Source of the DNA: Streptomyces sp. MMG1533
Lineage (GTDB): Bacteria; Actinomycetota; Actinomycetes; Streptomycetales; Streptomycetaceae
DNA length: 38,633 nt
Assembly: GCF_001279775.1 (NCBI RefSeq)
Contig: NZ_LGDG01000277.1
Location: forward strand, 1-38,633
Direction of reading: 5' to 3'
A program made the position numbers and the translations under genes. The first letter of the stretch is position 1; each line of letters starts with the position of its first letter. The notes below the pieces were generated by a model, which saw nothing but the letters and a program-made list of their open reading frames with translations, was not told where the DNA came from and made no database searches. Positions 14,733 to 22,763 of the stretch are shown here, one piece after another.

Positions 14733-15650
14733 ATGGGAATCCAGAGAATCGAATCGGTCACCTACGGCATCGACGACCTCGACGAATGCGTCCGGTTCTT
14801 CGACGACTTCGGGCTGTTCCTGCTGGAGCGGACCGACGAGCACGCGGTGTTCGAGACGCTCACCGGCCAGACCCTCCAGCTCGACACCCGCCCCGCACCG
14901 CTGCTGCCGCCCGCGGTGGAGGAGGGGCCCACCCTGCGTGAGGTCGTGTGGGGGGTCGACACCGCCGAGGAGTTGCAGCGCCTGGTGGCCGCGGCCGGCA
15001 AGGACCGCGAGGTCCGCGAGAGCGCCGACGGCGTCCACCACACCGTGGACGAGACCGGTTTCGGCGTCGGCCTGGCCCTGGCCCGCCCCAAGGCCGCACC
15101 CGTCGTCCCGCGGCCCGCCAACGCACTGGGCGACGTCAACCGCTGGAACACCGCCCTGGAACCGATCGAGCGGGCCCGCCCGTTGCGCATGTGCCACGTG
15201 GCCCTCAACATCCCCAAGCCGGGCAAGGAGGACGCGGTCGCCTTCTACACCGGGCGGCTCGGGTTCCGGCCCACCGACGTGGTCGAGCCGATGGGCGTCT
15301 TCATGCAGGCCCCGGGCGACGACGACCAGCACACCATGCTGCTGTGCCACCGCCCCGACCGGGCCGGGATCAACCACATCGCCTACGAGGTCCCCGGCTT
15401 CGACGACGTCATCGAAGGCGGCAACCACATGATCGAGCGCGGCTGGCGGGAGGCCCGCAGGCTCGGCCGCCACACCATCGGCTCGAACGTCTTCCGCTTC
15501 CTGCACGCCCCGTGCGGCGGCCGGGTCGAGTACGCCGCCGACATGGACCGGGTCGACGACAGCTACGAGACCCGCGTCCACGAAACCACCCCGCCGCACC
15601 ACATCTGGGCCCTGCGCACCAACCGCGACCAGGACGCCCCCGCCTCCTGA
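14733..15650 (+). CDS. Two-domain VOC protein, extradiol-dioxygenase-like
   Basis: A 305-residue protein with two vicinal-oxygen-chelate domains (about 5-115 and 148-285). In the second, candidate metal ligands are H in MCHVALNIP, H in INHIAYEV and E in GGRVEYAAD, the H-H-E pattern of type I extradiol dioxygenases. The first domain lacks these residues, as usual for the structural half. It differs clearly from the dioxygenase at 5423. It probably opens a catecholic ring or a related substrate at the top of this operon. CGAGGAA lies before the ATG. A glyoxalase or isomerase role is possible. Confidence 0.8.
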   Translation: MGIQRIESVTYGIDDLDECVRFFDDFGLFLLERTDEHAVFETLTGQTLQLDTRPAPLLPPAVEEGPTLREVVWGVDTAEELQRLVAAAGKDREVRESADGVHHTVDETGFGVGLALARPKAAPVVPRPANALGDVNRWNTALEPIERARPLRMCHVALNIPKPGKEDAVAFYTGRLGFRPTDVVEPMGVFMQAPGDDDQHTMLLCHRPDRAGINHIAYEVPGFDDVIEGGNHMIERGWREARRLGRHTIGSNVFRFLHAPCGGRVEYAADMDRVDDSYETRVHETTPPHHIWALRTNRDQDAPAS

Positions 15651-15661
15651 ACCACCACCCC

Positions 15662-15683
15662 AGCCTGAGAGCCAGCCTGAGAG
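15662..15683 (+). repeat. Two-copy direct repeat over a ribosome-binding site
   Basis: AGCCTGAGAG occurs at 15662-15671 and 15674-15683 as a 12-base tandem unit. The second copy supplies the GAGAGG before the ALDH start at 15694. It is a smaller parallel to the start-region duplication at 19104. Confidence 0.7.
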
Positions 15684-15693
15684 GCACCCACCC

Positions 15694-17142
15694 ATGACCA
15701 CCGACCACGGCTACCCCGCCGTCCGCATGTACATAGCGGGCGAGTGGTGCCAGGGCGGCACCGGCACCGCCGCCCCGATCGTGAACCCGGCCACCGAGGA
15801 GGTGATCGGAGAGGTACCGCTGGCCACGACCGCCGACCTGGACCGGGCGCTCACGGCCGCCGAAGAAGGCTTCCGCGTCTGGCGCGGGACGCCCGTCGCC
15901 CGGCGCACCGCGATCCTGCACGCCGCCGCCGACCTGATCGGCGAGCGCGCCGCCGGGATCGGCCGCGTCATGACCCTGGAGCAGGGCAAGCCCCTGGCCG
16001 AGTCGACCGGCGAGGCCCGCCGCACCGCCGAGACCCTGCGCTGGCACGCCGACGACGCCCGCCGCGCCTACGGCCGCATCATCCCCTCGGAGCCCGGCAC
16101 CGTGCTGACCGTGCGGCGTGAGCCGATCGGTCCCGTAGCCGCCTTCGTCCCGTGGAACTTCCCGGTGGGCGGGCCCAACCGGAAGATCTCCTCGGCGCTG
16201 TCGGCCGGCTGTTCCCTCGTCATCAAGGGCTCGGAGGAGACCCCGGCCACCGCCGCCGCCCTGGTCCGGTGCTACGCGGACGCGGGCCTGCCGGCCGGTG
16301 TCCTCAACCTCGTCTTCGGCGAGCCCGCCGAGGTCTCCGCCCACCTCATCGCCTCCCCGATCACCCGCCTCATCGCCTTCACCGGCTCGGTCCCCGTCGG
16401 CAAGCTCCTCGCCGCCGAGGCCGGCAAGGTCATGAAGCCCTCCCTGATGGAGCTGGGCGGCCACGCCCCGGTGATCGTGTGCGCCGACGCCGACCCCGTG
16501 ACGGCCGCCCGCAAGGCCGCGCAGGCCAAGTTCGCCAACGCCGGTCAGGTGTGCACCTCGCCGAGCCGCTTCCTGGTCCACGAGAGCCTGGTCGAGGACT
16601 TCACCGCCGAGTTCGTGCGGGCCGCCGAGGCCGTGGTCGTCGGGGACGGGCTGGCGGAGGGCACGAAGATGGGGCCCCTCGCCAACGAGCGCCGGCTCAA
16701 GTCGATGGAGCGCCTGACCGCCGACGCCGTCGCACGGGGCGCCAAGGTCCTGACCGGGGGCGAACGCCTCGACCGCGCCGGGTACTTCTTCGCGCCGACC
16801 GTCCTCACCGACGTACCGGCGGACGCGGAGCTGATGCACGAGGAGCCCTTCGGACCGCTCGCACCGATCGTCCCCTTCACCGGCCTCGACGAGGCACTCG
16901 CGACCGCGAACGGGCTGCCGTACGGCCTGGCCGCGTACGGCTTCACACAGTCCGCGGCGACGGCCGAGCGGCTCTCCGGCGAGCTGGAGGCCGGCATCCT
17001 CTCGATCAACCACTGCGGCGGATCGGTCCACGAGGCGCCGTCGGGCGGGGTGAAGGACAGCGGGTACGGCCGCGAAGGCGGGCCCGAGGCCCTGGACGCC
17101 TACCTGATCACCAAGCGCGTCTCCCACCTGCTGGTGCCATGA
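15694..17142 (+). CDS. NAD(P)-dependent aldehyde dehydrogenase, succinate-semialdehyde type
   Basis: A 482-residue aldehyde dehydrogenase. The cofactor site is PWNFPVGGPNRK, with lysine in LVIKGSEETP; the general base is E253 in MELGGHAP and the nucleophile is C287 in NAGQVCTSPSR. Family position is closest to succinate-semialdehyde dehydrogenases, judged by MTLEQGKPLAES and FTGSVPVGK. In a meta-cleavage setting it may oxidise a muconic-semialdehyde product instead. GAGAGG precedes the ATG. The stop overlaps the FAH gene start (ATGA). Confidence 0.9.
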   Translation: MTTDHGYPAVRMYIAGEWCQGGTGTAAPIVNPATEEVIGEVPLATTADLDRALTAAEEGFRVWRGTPVARRTAILHAAADLIGERAAGIGRVMTLEQGKPLAESTGEARRTAETLRWHADDARRAYGRIIPSEPGTVLTVRREPIGPVAAFVPWNFPVGGPNRKISSALSAGCSLVIKGSEETPATAAALVRCYADAGLPAGVLNLVFGEPAEVSAHLIASPITRLIAFTGSVPVGKLLAAEAGKVMKPSLMELGGHAPVIVCADADPVTAARKAAQAKFANAGQVCTSPSRFLVHESLVEDFTAEFVRAAEAVVVGDGLAEGTKMGPLANERRLKSMERLTADAVARGAKVLTGGERLDRAGYFFAPTVLTDVPADAELMHEEPFGPLAPIVPFTGLDEALATANGLPYGLAAYGFTQSAATAERLSGELEAGILSINHCGGSVHEAPSGGVKDSGYGREGGPEALDAYLITKRVSHLLVP

Positions 17143-17909
17143 GGTACACGCGCGTCTCGGTCGGCGGCCGGGCGGTGTGGGGCCGGGTGGGGGAGGAGGA
17201 CATCGAGCTGCTGTCCGGCTCCCCTCTGAAGAGCGGCCCGGAGGTCATCGGCACGGTCCCGCGCGCGACAGCCACATGGTTGCCGCCGGTCGTGCCCCCC
17301 GTCTTCTACGCGGTCGGCATGAACTACCCCCGGCACATCGCCCATGCGGGTGCGCAGACTCCGGACCGGCCCGAGGTCGGCTACCGGGCCAACAACGCGC
17401 TGACCGGGCACGGTTCGCCGATCGTCAAACCGGTCGAGGTCGAGGGCCGGTTCGAGGCCGAACCCGAACTGGTCGCCGTCATCGGCCGGACCATCCGGCA
17501 CGCCACCCGCGAGGAGGCCCGCACGTCCGTGTTCGGCTGGACCATCGGCAACGACGTCAGCGCCCGCACCTGGCAGCACCAGGACCGCACGTTCTGGCGC
17601 AGCAAGAACAGCGACACCTTCAAGCCGATGGGGCCCTGGATCGAGACGGACGTCGATGCGCTGGCCCAGACGACGACCCTGAGGGTCAACGGCGAGGAGC
17701 TGGCCTCCTTCCCCACCGGCGACATGGTCTTCGATCCCTTCGACTACATCGTCGAGATCACCAGGCACATCACCATGCATCCGGGCGACGTGCTGTGGAT
17801 GGGCGCCGAGTCGACCTGCCGGATCGAGCCGGGCGACACCGTGGACGTCGAGATCAGCGGCATCGGTGTGCTGTCCAACTCCGTACAACTCGAAGGGAAT
17901 CGAGTATGA
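17139..17909 (+). CDS. Fumarylacetoacetate hydrolase (FAH) family protein
   Basis: A 256-residue FAH-family enzyme. The metal site is visible as the E-x-E of AEPELVAVIG near residue 108 and the D of TIGNDVSART. GPWIETD and GDVLWMGAE follow in the usual order, ending with GDTVDVEISGIGVLSN. FAH proteins in aromatic pathways act as hydratases, decarboxylases, isomerases or acylpyruvate hydrolases on 2-oxo-enoic acids. Here it should act after the ring-cleavage and ALDH steps. The N-terminal part is short, as in bacterial acylpyruvase types. It overlaps both neighbours by four bases. Confidence 0.88.
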   Translation: MRYTRVSVGGRAVWGRVGEEDIELLSGSPLKSGPEVIGTVPRATATWLPPVVPPVFYAVGMNYPRHIAHAGAQTPDRPEVGYRANNALTGHGSPIVKPVEVEGRFEAEPELVAVIGRTIRHATREEARTSVFGWTIGNDVSARTWQHQDRTFWRSKNSDTFKPMGPWIETDVDALAQTTTLRVNGEELASFPTGDMVFDPFDYIVEITRHITMHPGDVLWMGAESTCRIEPGDTVDVEISGIGVLSNSVQLEGNRV

Positions 17910-18277
17910 GCAAGGAACCGCGCTACATCCACCACGTCAACTTCCCGACCACCGACCCCGACCGGACCGCCGAGTGGTACACCAAGGTCTTCGGGATGAA
18001 GCGGATCATGCCCAAGTCCAACACCCGTGTGGTGCTGATGACGCGCGGCAACTTCGACCTGCACTTCACGCCGGTCGAGGAGATGGAGCGCATGGCGCCC
18101 TACCACTTCGCCGTGGAGGTCGACGACTGGGACGACTTCCTGGAGCACCTCAAGGAGCTGGGCATCCGGCACACCCGCCCGATCCAGCGCCCCGAGAACC
18201 AGTCGAAGTTCTGCTACATCCACGACCCCGACCACACCATGATCGAGCTGGTCTGGCACGGCAAGCGCCCCAACTGA
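17906..18277 (+). CDS. Single-domain VOC/glyoxalase-like protein
   Basis: A 123-residue VOC protein with one betaalphabetabetabeta pair. IHHVNFPTTDPDRTAEWYTKVFG opens the first half (residues 8-30); the second ends with YIHDPDHTMIELVWHG, including the usual terminal metal-ligand glutamate. Such small VOC proteins can be isomerases, lyases or binding proteins; no reaction is assigned. It is the third VOC gene in the window. The ATG overlaps the FAH stop (ATGA). Confidence 0.82.
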   Translation: MSKEPRYIHHVNFPTTDPDRTAEWYTKVFGMKRIMPKSNTRVVLMTRGNFDLHFTPVEEMERMAPYHFAVEVDDWDDFLEHLKELGIRHTRPIQRPENQSKFCYIHDPDHTMIELVWHGKRPN

Positions 18278-18303
18278 CCCGTCGCGTACAGGAGTTCATC
18301 CTC

Positions 18304-19107
18304 ATGCCCATTGCCGACTCCGACGGCACCGCCATCTACTACGAGCGCCACGGCAGCGGCCCGGCGATCCTGTTCGTGCACGGCAGCGGCGGCCACCACG
18401 CCGCCTGGTGGCAGCAAGTGGCCGCGCTGCGCGACGAGTTCACGATCGTCACGATCGACCTGCGCGGCTTCGGCAAGTCCGACGCCCCCATCTCTCCGCA
18501 CTCGTCGAAGCCCGAGTTCGACGGCCAGGACTTCCCCGGTGACGTGGTCGCCGTCCTCGACCAGGAGGACCTGACCGACGTCATGCTGGTCGGCCAGTCC
18601 ATCGGCTCGGTCGCCGCCCTGCGCGCCGGCCTGCTGCGCCCCGAACGCGTCGGCTCGGTCGTCCTCGGCCACTCCCTCGGCGGCATCAGCCATCCCGAAC
18701 TGAAGGAGCTGGCCGCCGCCGACCGGGCCGAGGCCGTCAAGCTGCCCGTCATCGACCGTCTGCTGACCAAGCGGTTCCAGCAGGAGCGTGCCGACCTGAC
18801 CTTCCTGTTCCAGCAGATGGGCACCTTCAACGTCGCCAGGATGCAGGACCTGCGCAACCTCGACACCAACGGCCCCTCCCTGGACGACATCCGGCACTCG
18901 GGCGTCCAGGTCGCCTTCCTGGCCGGCGAGAAGGACGCGGTCCTCAGCGTGAAGACCGTCACCCGCGCCCACGAACTGCTGCCCGGCTCCCACCTGGAGA
19001 TCGTCGAGGGCGCCCCGCACTCCATGTACTGGGAGACGCCCCGGAAGTACAACGCGGCCGTCGCCCGCCTGCGCCGCACCCTCACCGCCCCCAAGGAAGC
19101 CGCATGA
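18304..19107 (+). CDS. Alpha/beta-hydrolase, meta-cleavage-product-hydrolase-like
   Basis: A 267-residue alpha/beta-hydrolase. LFVHGSGGHHAAWW forms the oxyanion-hole loop; the nucleophile elbow is VGQSIGS with S99; the acid is D in AGEKDAVL and the base is H in GAPHSMYW. The cap domain lies around 125-200. The G-Q-S-I-G elbow is slightly unusual beside the common GHSxG. With dioxygenase, ALDH and FAH genes upstream it may hydrolyse a C-C bond in a ring-fission product or open a lactone or enol-lactone. Its last residues, APKEAA, are encoded by the sequence that is then repeated four times downstream. Confidence 0.85.
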   Translation: MPIADSDGTAIYYERHGSGPAILFVHGSGGHHAAWWQQVAALRDEFTIVTIDLRGFGKSDAPISPHSSKPEFDGQDFPGDVVAVLDQEDLTDVMLVGQSIGSVAALRAGLLRPERVGSVVLGHSLGGISHPELKELAAADRAEAVKLPVIDRLLTKRFQQERADLTFLFQQMGTFNVARMQDLRNLDTNGPSLDDIRHSGVQVAFLAGEKDAVLSVKTVTRAHELLPGSHLEIVEGAPHSMYWETPRKYNAAVARLRRTLTAPKEAA

Positions 19108-19211
19108 GCCCCGCACCGAAGGAAGCAGCATGAGCCCCGCACCGAAGGAAGCAGCATGAGCCCCGCACCGAAGGAAGCCGCATGAGCCCCGCACCGAAGG
19201 AAGCAGCATGA
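19104..19211 (+). repeat. Four 26-bp tandem repeats, each a complete nine-codon ORF with chained stop/start overlaps
   Basis: ATGAGC starts recur exactly every 26 bases at 19104, 19130, 19156, 19182 and 19208; the last is the start of the HbpS-like gene. Each of the first four reads MSPAPKEAA then TGA, and each TGA overlaps the next ATG as ATGA. Each unit carries its own AAGGAAG before the next start. Units differ only at GCA versus GCC. The hydrolase upstream ends in the same APKEAA codons, so the block is an expanded copy of the natural gene junction. Because stop and start move together, coupling survives any copy number although 26 is not a multiple of three. Translation of the peptides is inferred. 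Confidence 0.9.
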
Positions 19212-19714
19212 GCAGCCTGACCCTGGACGCCGCCGAGGAGATCATCGACGCCGCCCACAAGCGCGCCCAGGCGATCGGCAAGGCCGTGAGCGTCGCCGTC
19301 GTGGACGCAGGCGGATTTCCCATCGCCATCCGCCGCCCCGACGGAGCCCGCCCGCTCACCCCGGACATCGCCCGCGCCAAGGCCTACACCGCGGCGATCA
19401 TGCAGCGCCCCGGCAAGATGCTGAAGAAGTGGCAGGAGAGCCAGCCGGTGTTCTTCTCCCAGCTCTCCCAACTGCCCGGCGCGGCCATGCCGATCATGGC
19501 GACCGAGGGCAGCGTCACCATCAAGAAGGACGGCGAGATCATCGGCGGCCTCGGCATCGCCGGCGGCACCGCCGACGAGGACCAGCAGATCGCCGAAGAA
19601 GTCCTCCAATCCCTCGGCTACGAGCTGGAGTTCGCCGCCTGGGGCGGTGGGGGTCCCCCCGCTCGAGCGAAGCCGAGAGTGGGGGAGGGCAAGCCCGCCG
19701 GAAAGGACGCGTGA
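19208..19714 (+). CDS. HbpS/GlcG-family protein (DUF336)
   Basis: A 168-residue protein; the first 140 residues are a clear GlcG/HbpS domain: LDAAEEIIDAAHKRAQAIGK, SVAVVDAGG, ARAKAYTAAIM, GGLGIAGGTADEDQQIAEE. Members include the haem-binding HbpS of Streptomyces and GlcG of glycolate operons; in catabolic operons the role is often unknown. No signal peptide is seen, unlike extracellular HbpS. The C-terminal 25 residues, rich in G, P, R and K, are encoded by a repeated hairpin element inserted before the stop, so the tail is probably acquired. Start at 19208 is the fifth ATGAGC of the tandem array. Confidence 0.82.
   Translation: MSSLTLDAAEEIIDAAHKRAQAIGKAVSVAVVDAGGFPIAIRRPDGARPLTPDIARAKAYTAAIMQRPGKMLKKWQESQPVFFSQLSQLPGAAMPIMATEGSVTIKKDGEIIGGLGIAGGTADEDQQIAEEVLQSLGYELEFAAWGGGGPPARAKPRVGEGKPAGKDA
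19648..19690. repeat. CTCGAG-centred Streptomyces-type palindromic repeat inside a coding sequence
   Basis: The hairpin has arms CCCCC (19656-19660) and GGGGG (19681-19685) around CTCG/CGAG, with the core GCTCGAGCGAAGCCGAGAG. I recall this core as a recurring, mostly intergenic element in Streptomyces genomes; a genome search would confirm it. Here it lies in frame at the 3' end of the HbpS-like gene and encodes most of its odd tail. Confidence 0.7.
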
Positions 19715-19717
19715 ACC

Positions 19718-20734
19718 ATGGCAGACACCTTCAACTACCGCATCGACCACCACGGCAGCCTGGTCCGCCCCGCCGAACTCACCGCCGCCCGCGCGGCGGG
19801 CGACGCCGAGGCCGTGCACACGGCCGTCAAGGAGGCGGTCGCCTTCCAGCGCAAGCTGCGCACCACGGTCGTCACCGACGGCGACTTCCCCCGCGAGGAC
19901 TTCCGCAGCGCGGTCTTCGACGCGGTGCCGGCCTTCCGCCCTACGGAGGAGACCGACGCCGACGGCCTCACCCGCTGGGTCGCCGAGTCCCTCCCCAAGG
20001 CCAACGGCCCGCTGCTCGCCGACTGGGCCGCGAGGCTCACCGAGCTGACGCTGATCGCCCCGAAAGCGTCCCTGCCCTCCCCGGCGTACCTCGCCGCCAC
20101 CACCTTCCGGCCCGGCTTCGGCGTCCCCTCCGCGCGTGAACTGGGCGAGGCCCTCGCGGAGATCATCCGGGCGGAGATCGAGCTGCTGGTGTCGAAGGGC
20201 GTTCGCCTGATCCAGCTCAACAACCCGCTTCTGCTGGGCCAGTTGGCCACGGACCCGGCCGAGCCGGGCGCGCTGTCCTTCGAGGACGCGCTCGCCGTCG
20301 AGGCGTTGGCGGTACGGCTTAACGAGCGCCCCGAGGGCGTACGTATCGGCGTCTGCCCCGGGTGGGTCGCCCCCGCCTCGGTGGACCGGGCGGCGGCCGA
20401 GCACCTGTACGCCGAGGTCCCGGCCGACCGCTGGATCCTGCCCTTCGACCAGGGCACCCCGGCCGAACTCGACCTGGTCAGGGCACTGCCCAAGGACCGG
20501 GACGTGTGCCTGGGCGTGGTCGACGCGACCGTGCCCGAGCTGGAGGACATCGACACGGTGATGGCCCGCATCGACGCCGTGGGCGAGTTCAAGGACCTGG
20601 AGGACGCCGCCGTATCACCGTCCCGGGGCTTCGCGGACGTGGCGAGCCGGCCGCTGCTGAGCGCCGAGGAGCAGCGCAGGAAGCTGGTCCTGGTGGAGAC
20701 CCTGGCGCGGTACTGCTGGGGCAACGAGTTCTGA
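19718..20734 (+). CDS. MetE-like protein (cobalamin-independent methionine synthase C-terminal fold) lacking zinc ligands
   Basis: A 338-residue TIM-barrel protein of the UROD/MetE superfamily, matching the short 'methionine synthase II' group. Landmarks are HHGSLVRP, TDGDFPREDFRS, LIQLNNPLLL, and DVCLGVVDATVPELED. Active members bind zinc through a His and Cys in HVC and a Cys in SPxCGF. Here the first reads GVCPGW and the second SPSRGF, so the His and the late Cys are missing. Homocysteine methylation by zinc is therefore unlikely. A role in methyl transfer to folate (demethylation) or another lyase activity is conceivable but unproven. It follows the HbpS-like gene by three bases. Confidence 0.78.
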   Translation: MADTFNYRIDHHGSLVRPAELTAARAAGDAEAVHTAVKEAVAFQRKLRTTVVTDGDFPREDFRSAVFDAVPAFRPTEETDADGLTRWVAESLPKANGPLLADWAARLTELTLIAPKASLPSPAYLAATTFRPGFGVPSARELGEALAEIIRAEIELLVSKGVRLIQLNNPLLLGQLATDPAEPGALSFEDALAVEALAVRLNERPEGVRIGVCPGWVAPASVDRAAAEHLYAEVPADRWILPFDQGTPAELDLVRALPKDRDVCLGVVDATVPELEDIDTVMARIDAVGEFKDLEDAAVSPSRGFADVASRPLLSAEEQRRKLVLVETLARYCWGNEF

Positions 20735-20741
20735 CGACGCG

Positions 20742-20770
20742 AAGGGCCGGGCAGCGACTGCCCGGCCCTT
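20742..20770. terminator. Bidirectional terminator between convergent genes
   Basis: AAGGGCCGGGCAG (20742-20754) and CTGCCCGGCCCTT (20758-20770) form a perfect 13-bp stem on a CGA loop. It ends A/T-rich on both sides and sits between the MetE-like stop (20734) and the convergent monooxygenase stop (20774). Confidence 0.85.
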
Positions 20771-20773
20771 GGC

Positions 20774-21061
20774 TCACAGCACGTCGGCGAACGTCACCGA
20801 CCGGTCGGTGAGCAGCGGCCACACCGTCTCCACGATCAGCTCCCGGAAGTGGCCGGCCGCCTTGTGCGCCTCGAAGCCGGCCCGGTCGGCGTACTGCTCG
20901 TACAGCACGAAGATGCCGGGCTTGTCCGCCTCCGCGTGCACCTCGTACGCCAGGTTCGCCGGCTCCCCGCGCGTGTGCTCGCGGACCTTGAGCAGCGCGG
21001 CACGCACCGTGGCCTCGTCGGCGGGGTCGCAGTAGTAGCGGGCGATGACTGCGTAGGCCAT
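20774..21061 (-). CDS. Antibiotic biosynthesis monooxygenase (ABM) domain protein
   Basis: A 95-residue ABM/YgiN-like ferredoxin fold: VIARYYCDPADEATVRAAL opens it, with YEVHAEADKPGIFVLYEQYADRAGF-type core (residues 39-63) and HKAAGHFREL. Such proteins form dimers and are quinol or anthrone monooxygenases, or bind quinones and haem. In catabolic clusters they often protect against quinones formed from catechols. AAGGAGC lies ten bases before the ATG. It is the only minus-strand gene inside the long plus-strand series and splits it into two operons; it is divergent from the ALDH gene at 21291. Confidence 0.85.
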   Translation of the reverse strand: MAYAVIARYYCDPADEATVRAALLKVREHTRGEPANLAYEVHAEADKPGIFVLYEQYADRAGFEAHKAAGHFRELIVETVWPLLTDRSVTFADVL

Positions 21062-21164
21062 GTGTCTTGCTCCTTAGCGGGGGTCTCGGCTCCCGGGGCG
21101 CCTCGCACAGGCCCTCCGGCCTGCCGATTCCAGCACGGATCAGCTACCCGCCGACCTGCGCGCG

Positions 21165-21181
21165 GCGCAAGCAATGCCTGC
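21165..21181. promoter_or_regulatory. Candidate shared control motif, copy 1
   Basis: GCGCAAGCAATGCCTGC matches 13 of 17 bases with GCGCAACAACTGCTTGC at 24022-24038. The copies lie about 110 and 87 bases before the ALDH (21291) and amidohydrolase (24125) genes. The rest of the 229-bp divergent gap shows nothing else recognised. Confidence 0.35.
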
Positions 21182-21290
21182 CGCCGCGGGGCTGGTGGCC
21201 TGTCCCGAAATGCTGTGTTGTCGCATCCGGCCCGCACGGCCGTTCTCTGTGCAGACCGCGTCACCGCGGCGGACGAAAGAAGTGATCTTC

Positions 21291-22739
21291 ATGCGTACTG
21301 TGGAAGCCCTTTCCGGCGGGGAGTGGGTGACGACCGGCGACTGGATCGACGTCCACGACCCGGCCGACGTCCGCGCCCCGATCGCCCGCGTCCCCGCCCT
21401 CGCCGCCAAGGACGTCACCCGCGCCTACGACCACGCCGAGCGCGCCTTCGCCGTGTGGAAGCGCACCAGCCCCTTCGAGCGGGCCCGCATCCTCACCGAC
21501 GCGGCCCGGCTGATCCGCGACCGGGTCGAGGAGATCGCCGCCGACGTCACTGCCGAGAACGGCAAGACGCTCACCGAGGCGACCGGCGAGACCCTCAAGG
21601 CCGCCGACTTCCTGGAGTACTACGCCGGTCTCGCCCGCCAGGGCTACGGCACCCTGCTGCACGACGTGCGCCCGAACCACCGCACCCACACCCAGCGCGA
21701 ACCCATCGGCGTGATCCTGGTGATCAGCCCCTGGAACGACCCGCTGATCACCCCGGCCCGCAAACTCGCCCCGCTGCTCGCGGCCGGCAACGCGGCAGTC
21801 TTCAAGCCGGCCACCGAAACCCCGCTGGCCGGCCTGCACTTCGCCCGTGCCCTGCACGACGCGGGCCTGCCGGCCGGTGTCCTGAACGTGGTGACCGGCC
21901 GTACGGCGGAGATCGAGGAGGCCCTCCTCGACGACCCGCGGATCGTCGGCATCACCTTCACCGGCTCCAACGCCGTGGGGGGCCGCATCCGCCGCCGCCT
22001 CGCCGACCGCAACGTCCGCTTCCAGGGCGAACTCGGCGGCAAGAACGCCTCCGTCGTCCTCAAGGACGCCGACCTGCCGGCCGCCGCGAAGGCCGTCGTC
22101 GCCGCCTCCTTCGGCCAGGCCGGCCAGCGCTGTACCGCCACCAGCCGGGTCGTCGTCGAGCAGCCGGTGTACGAGGAGTTCGCCCGGCTGCTGGTGGCGG
22201 AGGTGGAGGCGCTGAAGATAGGCCCGGGCAGCGACCCGACGACCACCCTGTGCCCGCTGTCGAGCCCCAGGCAGCGCGACAGCGTCCTCGCCGACGTCGA
22301 CAAGGCCGTCGAGCAGGGCGCCGTCGTCCTCACCGGCGGCACGGCGGACACCGAGGGCGAGCGGGCGCACGGCTGCTACGTCCGGCCGACCGTCCTCGGC
22401 GACGTCACCCCCGAGACGGCGATCTGGCGCGAGGAGGTCTTCGGCCCGGTCCTCGCCGTGCGCGTGGTCGACGACTTCGCCGCGGCTGTCGACGCCGTCA
22501 ACGACTCCGACTTCGGCCTCGCCGCCGCCGTCTTCACCCGTGACCTCGCCTGCGCGTACCGCTTCGCCGACGAGGCCGAGTGCGGCCAGGTCGCCGTCAA
22601 CACCACCACCACCGGCTGGGACGTCCACCTGCCCTTCGGCGGGTTCCGTGACTCCGGCACGGCCTACAAGGAGCAGGGCGACGAGGTCCTGCGCTTCTCC
22701 ACGCGCGTGAAGACCGTCGCCGTCCACTTCGGCGCGTGA
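21291..22739 (+). CDS. NAD(P)-dependent aldehyde dehydrogenase, 2-oxoglutarate-semialdehyde type
   Basis: A 482-residue aldehyde dehydrogenase, distinct from the one at 15694. The cofactor loop is VISPWNDPLITP, the general base is E248 in GELGGKN and the nucleophile is C281 in FGQAGQRCTATSR. The GGKNASVV and GQRCTATSR combination resembles 2-oxoglutarate-semialdehyde (2,5-dioxovalerate) dehydrogenases; benzaldehyde-type enzymes are the alternative. The start at 21291 has GAAAGAAG upstream; an earlier in-frame ATG at 21174 adds residues without homology. LhgO follows after 24 bases, and oxidation of a five-carbon semialdehyde to 2-oxoglutarate would fit that partner. Confidence 0.88.
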   Translation: MRTVEALSGGEWVTTGDWIDVHDPADVRAPIARVPALAAKDVTRAYDHAERAFAVWKRTSPFERARILTDAARLIRDRVEEIAADVTAENGKTLTEATGETLKAADFLEYYAGLARQGYGTLLHDVRPNHRTHTQREPIGVILVISPWNDPLITPARKLAPLLAAGNAAVFKPATETPLAGLHFARALHDAGLPAGVLNVVTGRTAEIEEALLDDPRIVGITFTGSNAVGGRIRRRLADRNVRFQGELGGKNASVVLKDADLPAAAKAVVAASFGQAGQRCTATSRVVVEQPVYEEFARLLVAEVEALKIGPGSDPTTTLCPLSSPRQRDSVLADVDKAVEQGAVVLTGGTADTEGERAHGCYVRPTVLGDVTPETAIWREEVFGPVLAVRVVDDFAAAVDAVNDSDFGLAAAVFTRDLACAYRFADEAECGQVAVNTTTTGWDVHLPFGGFRDSGTAYKEQGDEVLRFSTRVKTVAVHFGA

Positions 22740-22763
22740 CGCCCGTACCTCAAGGAGGCAGCC

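Noticed and set aside
19104..19211. The 26-bp tandem repeats as a CRISPR array.
   Set aside because: There are no spacers; the units are contiguous and coding-like.
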